This document shows positions 7,077 through 8,767 of a stretch of DNA of 8,767 nt, piece after piece (position 1 is the stretch's first letter; each line of letters opens with the position of its first letter). Under the pieces are notes generated by a model. That model ran no database searches. It worked only from the letters and a program-made list of their open reading frames with translations, and was not told the DNA's origin. Source of the stretch: Clostridia bacterium (GTDB lineage Bacteria > Bacillota_A > Clostridia > Oscillospirales > CAG-272); the NCBI GenBank assembly GCA_017395725.1, contig JAFQOB010000060.1, forward strand, positions 1 through 8,767, in the 5' to 3' direction. The position numbers and the translations under genes are program-made.

Positions 7077-7081
7077 AGGAG
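7077..7081 (+). promoter_or_regulatory. Ribosome binding site deciding the murG GTG start
   Basis: AGGAG lies 7 nt before GTG at 7089. The alternative ATG at 7101 is residue 5, immediately before the glycine-rich loop, and would cut off the first beta strand. GTG is therefore preferred. The 38-nt gap before murG shows no terminator. Confidence 0.85.
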
Positions 7082-7088
7082 ACATAAC

Positions 7089-8192
7089 GTGAGAGTACTT
7101 ATGACGGGCGGCGGAACAGGAGGCCATGTTAATCCTGCCATTGCTATAGCAAATACGATACGTGAAAAGGAAAAGGACAGCGTAATTGCATTTGTGGGTA
7201 CCGGCAGAGGTATTGAGAATAAGCTTGTTCCAAAGTTTGGTTACGAGGTATATCATATAGAAATACAGGGATTACGTCGCAGTCTTTCTCTTTCAAATAT
7301 AAAGACGGCATATTTGGCTGTAACTTCAGTTTTTAAGGCAAAGAAGCTTGTGAAGAAGTTTAAGCCCGACGTAGTTATCGGTACCGGTGGGTATGTGTGT
7401 TGGCCGGTTGTAAAAGCGGCGGCAGATTTAGGGATTCCAACGGTGTTGCACGAGTCGAATGCATTGCCGGGAGTTGCCGTAAGAATGCTTGAAAAATATG
7501 TTGACGTTGTGTATACTAATTTTGAAGCAACTGTTAAGAAATTGAAATATCCCGAAAAGGCGATAAGAGTGGGTAACCCTCTTATAAGCGGCTTTGAGGC
7601 AATGGAAAGCGACGTAAATGAGATAAAGGGCGGATACAAGAAGCTGTTGTTATCTTACGGCGGAAGCCTTGGAGCGATGCGAGTAAACGGAGAAATGCTC
7701 AAGGTTATGAGGGATTATTCATCTAAACACCCCGAGGTATTGCATATTCACGCATCGGGTGCAATCGAGAAAGAGAGTGCACTCAATACCTTCCGCGAAT
7801 ACGGACTCGATAAATACGATAATTTACAGCTTGTAGAATATATTTACGATATGCCGAAGAAAATGGCGGCAGCAGACCTTGTTATTGCAAGGGCAGGGGC
7901 TATGACCTTATCGGAACTTGCCATGATGAAAAAGCCCTGTATACTTATTCCGTCTCCTAACGTAACGGATAATCATCAGTATAAAAATGCAGTTGAGCTT
8001 GAAAAGAAGAATGCCGCAGTAGTTTTTGAGGAAAAGAATCTCGACGAGGGTGTACTGGCAAAGGCTATTGAAGAATTGCTTAGCAATGACGAAAAGCTCC
8101 GCGATATGAAAGAAAATATCGGTTGCTTCGCAGTTGAAAATACAAATGAGCTTATTTATAAAGGTGTAAGAAAGCTTGTAGATAATAAATAA
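7089..8192 (+). CDS. murG: UDP-GlcNAc: lipid I N-acetylglucosaminyltransferase (MurG)
   Basis: Peripheral membrane glycosyltransferase (GT28, GT-B fold) that adds GlcNAc to lipid I on the cytoplasmic face, giving lipid II for the SEDS protein encoded just upstream. The 367 residues match the family. The N-terminal lipid I-binding half starts with the glycine loop TGGGTGGH (6-13), followed by VNPAIAIA, and contains IGTGGYVCWP. The UDP-GlcNAc half has SYGGSLGA with glycines 191, 192 and 195, IARAGAMTLSEL with Arg268 and Glu276, and DNHQYKNA from Asp294. The gene follows ftsW by 38 nt and precedes ftsQ by 17 nt. No missing residue or truncation is seen. Confidence 0.97.
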   Translation: MRVLMTGGGTGGHVNPAIAIANTIREKEKDSVIAFVGTGRGIENKLVPKFGYEVYHIEIQGLRRSLSLSNIKTAYLAVTSVFKAKKLVKKFKPDVVIGTGGYVCWPVVKAAADLGIPTVLHESNALPGVAVRMLEKYVDVVYTNFEATVKKLKYPEKAIRVGNPLISGFEAMESDVNEIKGGYKKLLLSYGGSLGAMRVNGEMLKVMRDYSSKHPEVLHIHASGAIEKESALNTFREYGLDKYDNLQLVEYIYDMPKKMAAADLVIARAGAMTLSELAMMKKPCILIPSPNVTDNHQYKNAVELEKKNAAVVFEEKNLDEGVLAKAIEELLSNDEKLRDMKENIGCFAVENTNELIYKGVRKLVDNK

Positions 8193-8196
8193 TAAA

Positions 8197-8201
8197 AAGG
8201 A
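8197..8201 (+). promoter_or_regulatory. Ribosome binding site of ftsQ/divIB
   Basis: AAGGA is followed after 8 nt by ATG at 8210. It lies in the 17-nt murG-ftsQ gap and supports the start of the last, truncated gene. Confidence 0.7.
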
Positions 8202-8209
8202 ATCCGGAT

Positions 8210-8767
8210 ATGGACAGAGAAACGTATAATAATCCGAAAATATCCAATGCTGAAATAGTTAACCGAGATACTCTTGAAAGGTTGAAGGCTAAAAAACGGT
8301 ATAAAAAGATTTTTCGGCGTATAAATTATATATTACTCTCGATTGTACTGTGCTTTATTTTCGTAATAATCTGCATGGCACTGTTTTTGAAAATTGAGCA
8401 TATTGAAGTTAAGGGTAATGAACGTTATACGAAAGAACAGATAATCGATGAAAGCGGAATATCTGTTGGTCAAAACCTTTATGCAATTAATAAAAAGAGT
8501 GCTGAGGCGGCTATAATTGCGGAATACCCTTACGTCAGCGACGTTGTAATAAGACGTAAGCTGCCCTCTACTTTGAATTTTAAGGTTTCTGAGGACCAAC
8601 CAAAGTACTTTACTGAAATATGCGGTGAATACTATATTCTTTCCGATACTCTCCGCGTTCTTGAGCGTACAACTGAAATGCCTTCAACTGAAGAACGACC
8701 GCTTGTCAGAATAATGTTTTCTGAAATAAAAAGCGCTGTTGTCGGCGAAAGTGTTGCTTTTGATAAA
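8210..8767 (+). CDS. ftsQ: Cell division protein FtsQ/DivIB (3' partial)
   Basis: Single-pass membrane protein of the divisome; with FtsL and FtsB/DivIC it forms the complex that controls septal wall synthesis by FtsW and its PBP. The window ends after 186 codons with no stop reached. A cytoplasmic tail of about 37 residues, rich in Lys/Arg near the membrane (KAKKRYKKIFRR, 26-37), precedes one helix at about 38-60. The POTRA domain follows at about 61-128: KIEHIEVKGNERYTKEQII, then GISVGQNLYAINK, YPYVSDVVIRRKLPSTL and the closing strand FKVSE. The start of the beta domain is seen to the end. This order (basic tail, one helix, POTRA, beta domain) and the dcw location make FtsQ/DivIB secure despite low primary conservation. 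It directly follows murG, without the murA, murB or murC often found there. The missing C-terminus prevents judging the FtsL/FtsB-binding part. Confidence 0.92.
   Translation, partial: MDRETYNNPKISNAEIVNRDTLERLKAKKRYKKIFRRINYILLSIVLCFIFVIICMALFLKIEHIEVKGNERYTKEQIIDESGISVGQNLYAINKKSAEAAIIAEYPYVSDVVIRRKLPSTLNFKVSEDQPKYFTEICGEYYILSDTLRVLERTTEMPSTEERPLVRIMFSEIKSAVVGESVAFDK

Noticed and set aside
7051..7088. Gap between ftsW and murG examined for a terminator or promoter
   Set aside because: It holds no stem-loop with a U-run and no paired -35/-10; only the murG ribosome site is supported.
7253..7639. 128-codon minus-strand open frame inside murG
   Set aside because: It is antisense to conserved MurG sequence, with low-complexity Ser/Thr/Pro-rich translation and no supporting context.
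1..8767. A previously undescribed system hidden among the genes
   Set aside because: Every gene is a recognisable core cell-wall or division gene in syntenic order, gaps are under 70 nt, and I saw no long repeats, mobile-element ends or compositional breaks.

Overview
The window is a stretch of the division and cell-wall (dcw) gene cluster. All seven genes are on the + strand, packed with 1-67 nt gaps or short overlaps. In order they encode a class B penicillin-binding transpeptidase with two C-terminal PASTA domains (5' end cut off by the window edge), MurE, MurF, MraY, a FtsW/SpoVE-type SEDS glycosyltransferase, MurG, and FtsQ/DivIB (3' end cut off). I see no tRNA, rRNA, mobile element, CRISPR array or prophage gene.

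The organism is most likely a Gram-positive member of the Bacillota, class Clostridia. The evidence is the PASTA-bearing PBP of SpoVD/Pbp2x type at the head of murE-murF-mraY, strong purine-rich Shine-Dalgarno sites, moderately AT-rich sequence with frequent AGA arginine codons, and TTG and GTG starts. This is inferred from gene order and motifs; I cannot name a genus. MurE keeps the arginine and the GKGHE element associated with meso-diaminopimelate, so a DAP-type peptidoglycan is likely.

Layout: 1-1903 PBP (partial); 1904-1970 the longest intergenic gap, with an AT-rich hairpin just upstream of the murE ribosome site; 1971-3422 murE (TTG start); 3419-4804 murF (ATGA overlap with murE); 4818-5801 mraY; 5803-7050 ftsW/spoVE (1 nt after mraY, no murD between them); 7051-7088 short gap; 7089-8192 murG (GTG start); 8210 to the window end, ftsQ/divIB (partial). 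No gene-free stretch exceeds 70 nt.

Together the products cover most of the path from UDP-MurNAc-dipeptide to cross-linked septal wall. MurE and MurF complete the pentapeptide, MraY makes lipid I, and MurG makes lipid II. The SEDS protein polymerises it, the PBP cross-links it, and FtsQ/DivIB belongs to the division complex that controls that synthase pair. MurD is needed before MurE and is not in this window.

This is a well-known core cluster, and I found no undescribed system. The points worth a second look are the missing murD, unusual residues in two MurE substrate motifs, a 45-residue basic N-terminal tail on the SEDS protein, a SpoVD-like cysteine pair in the PBP, and the hairpin or possible promoter ahead of murE.
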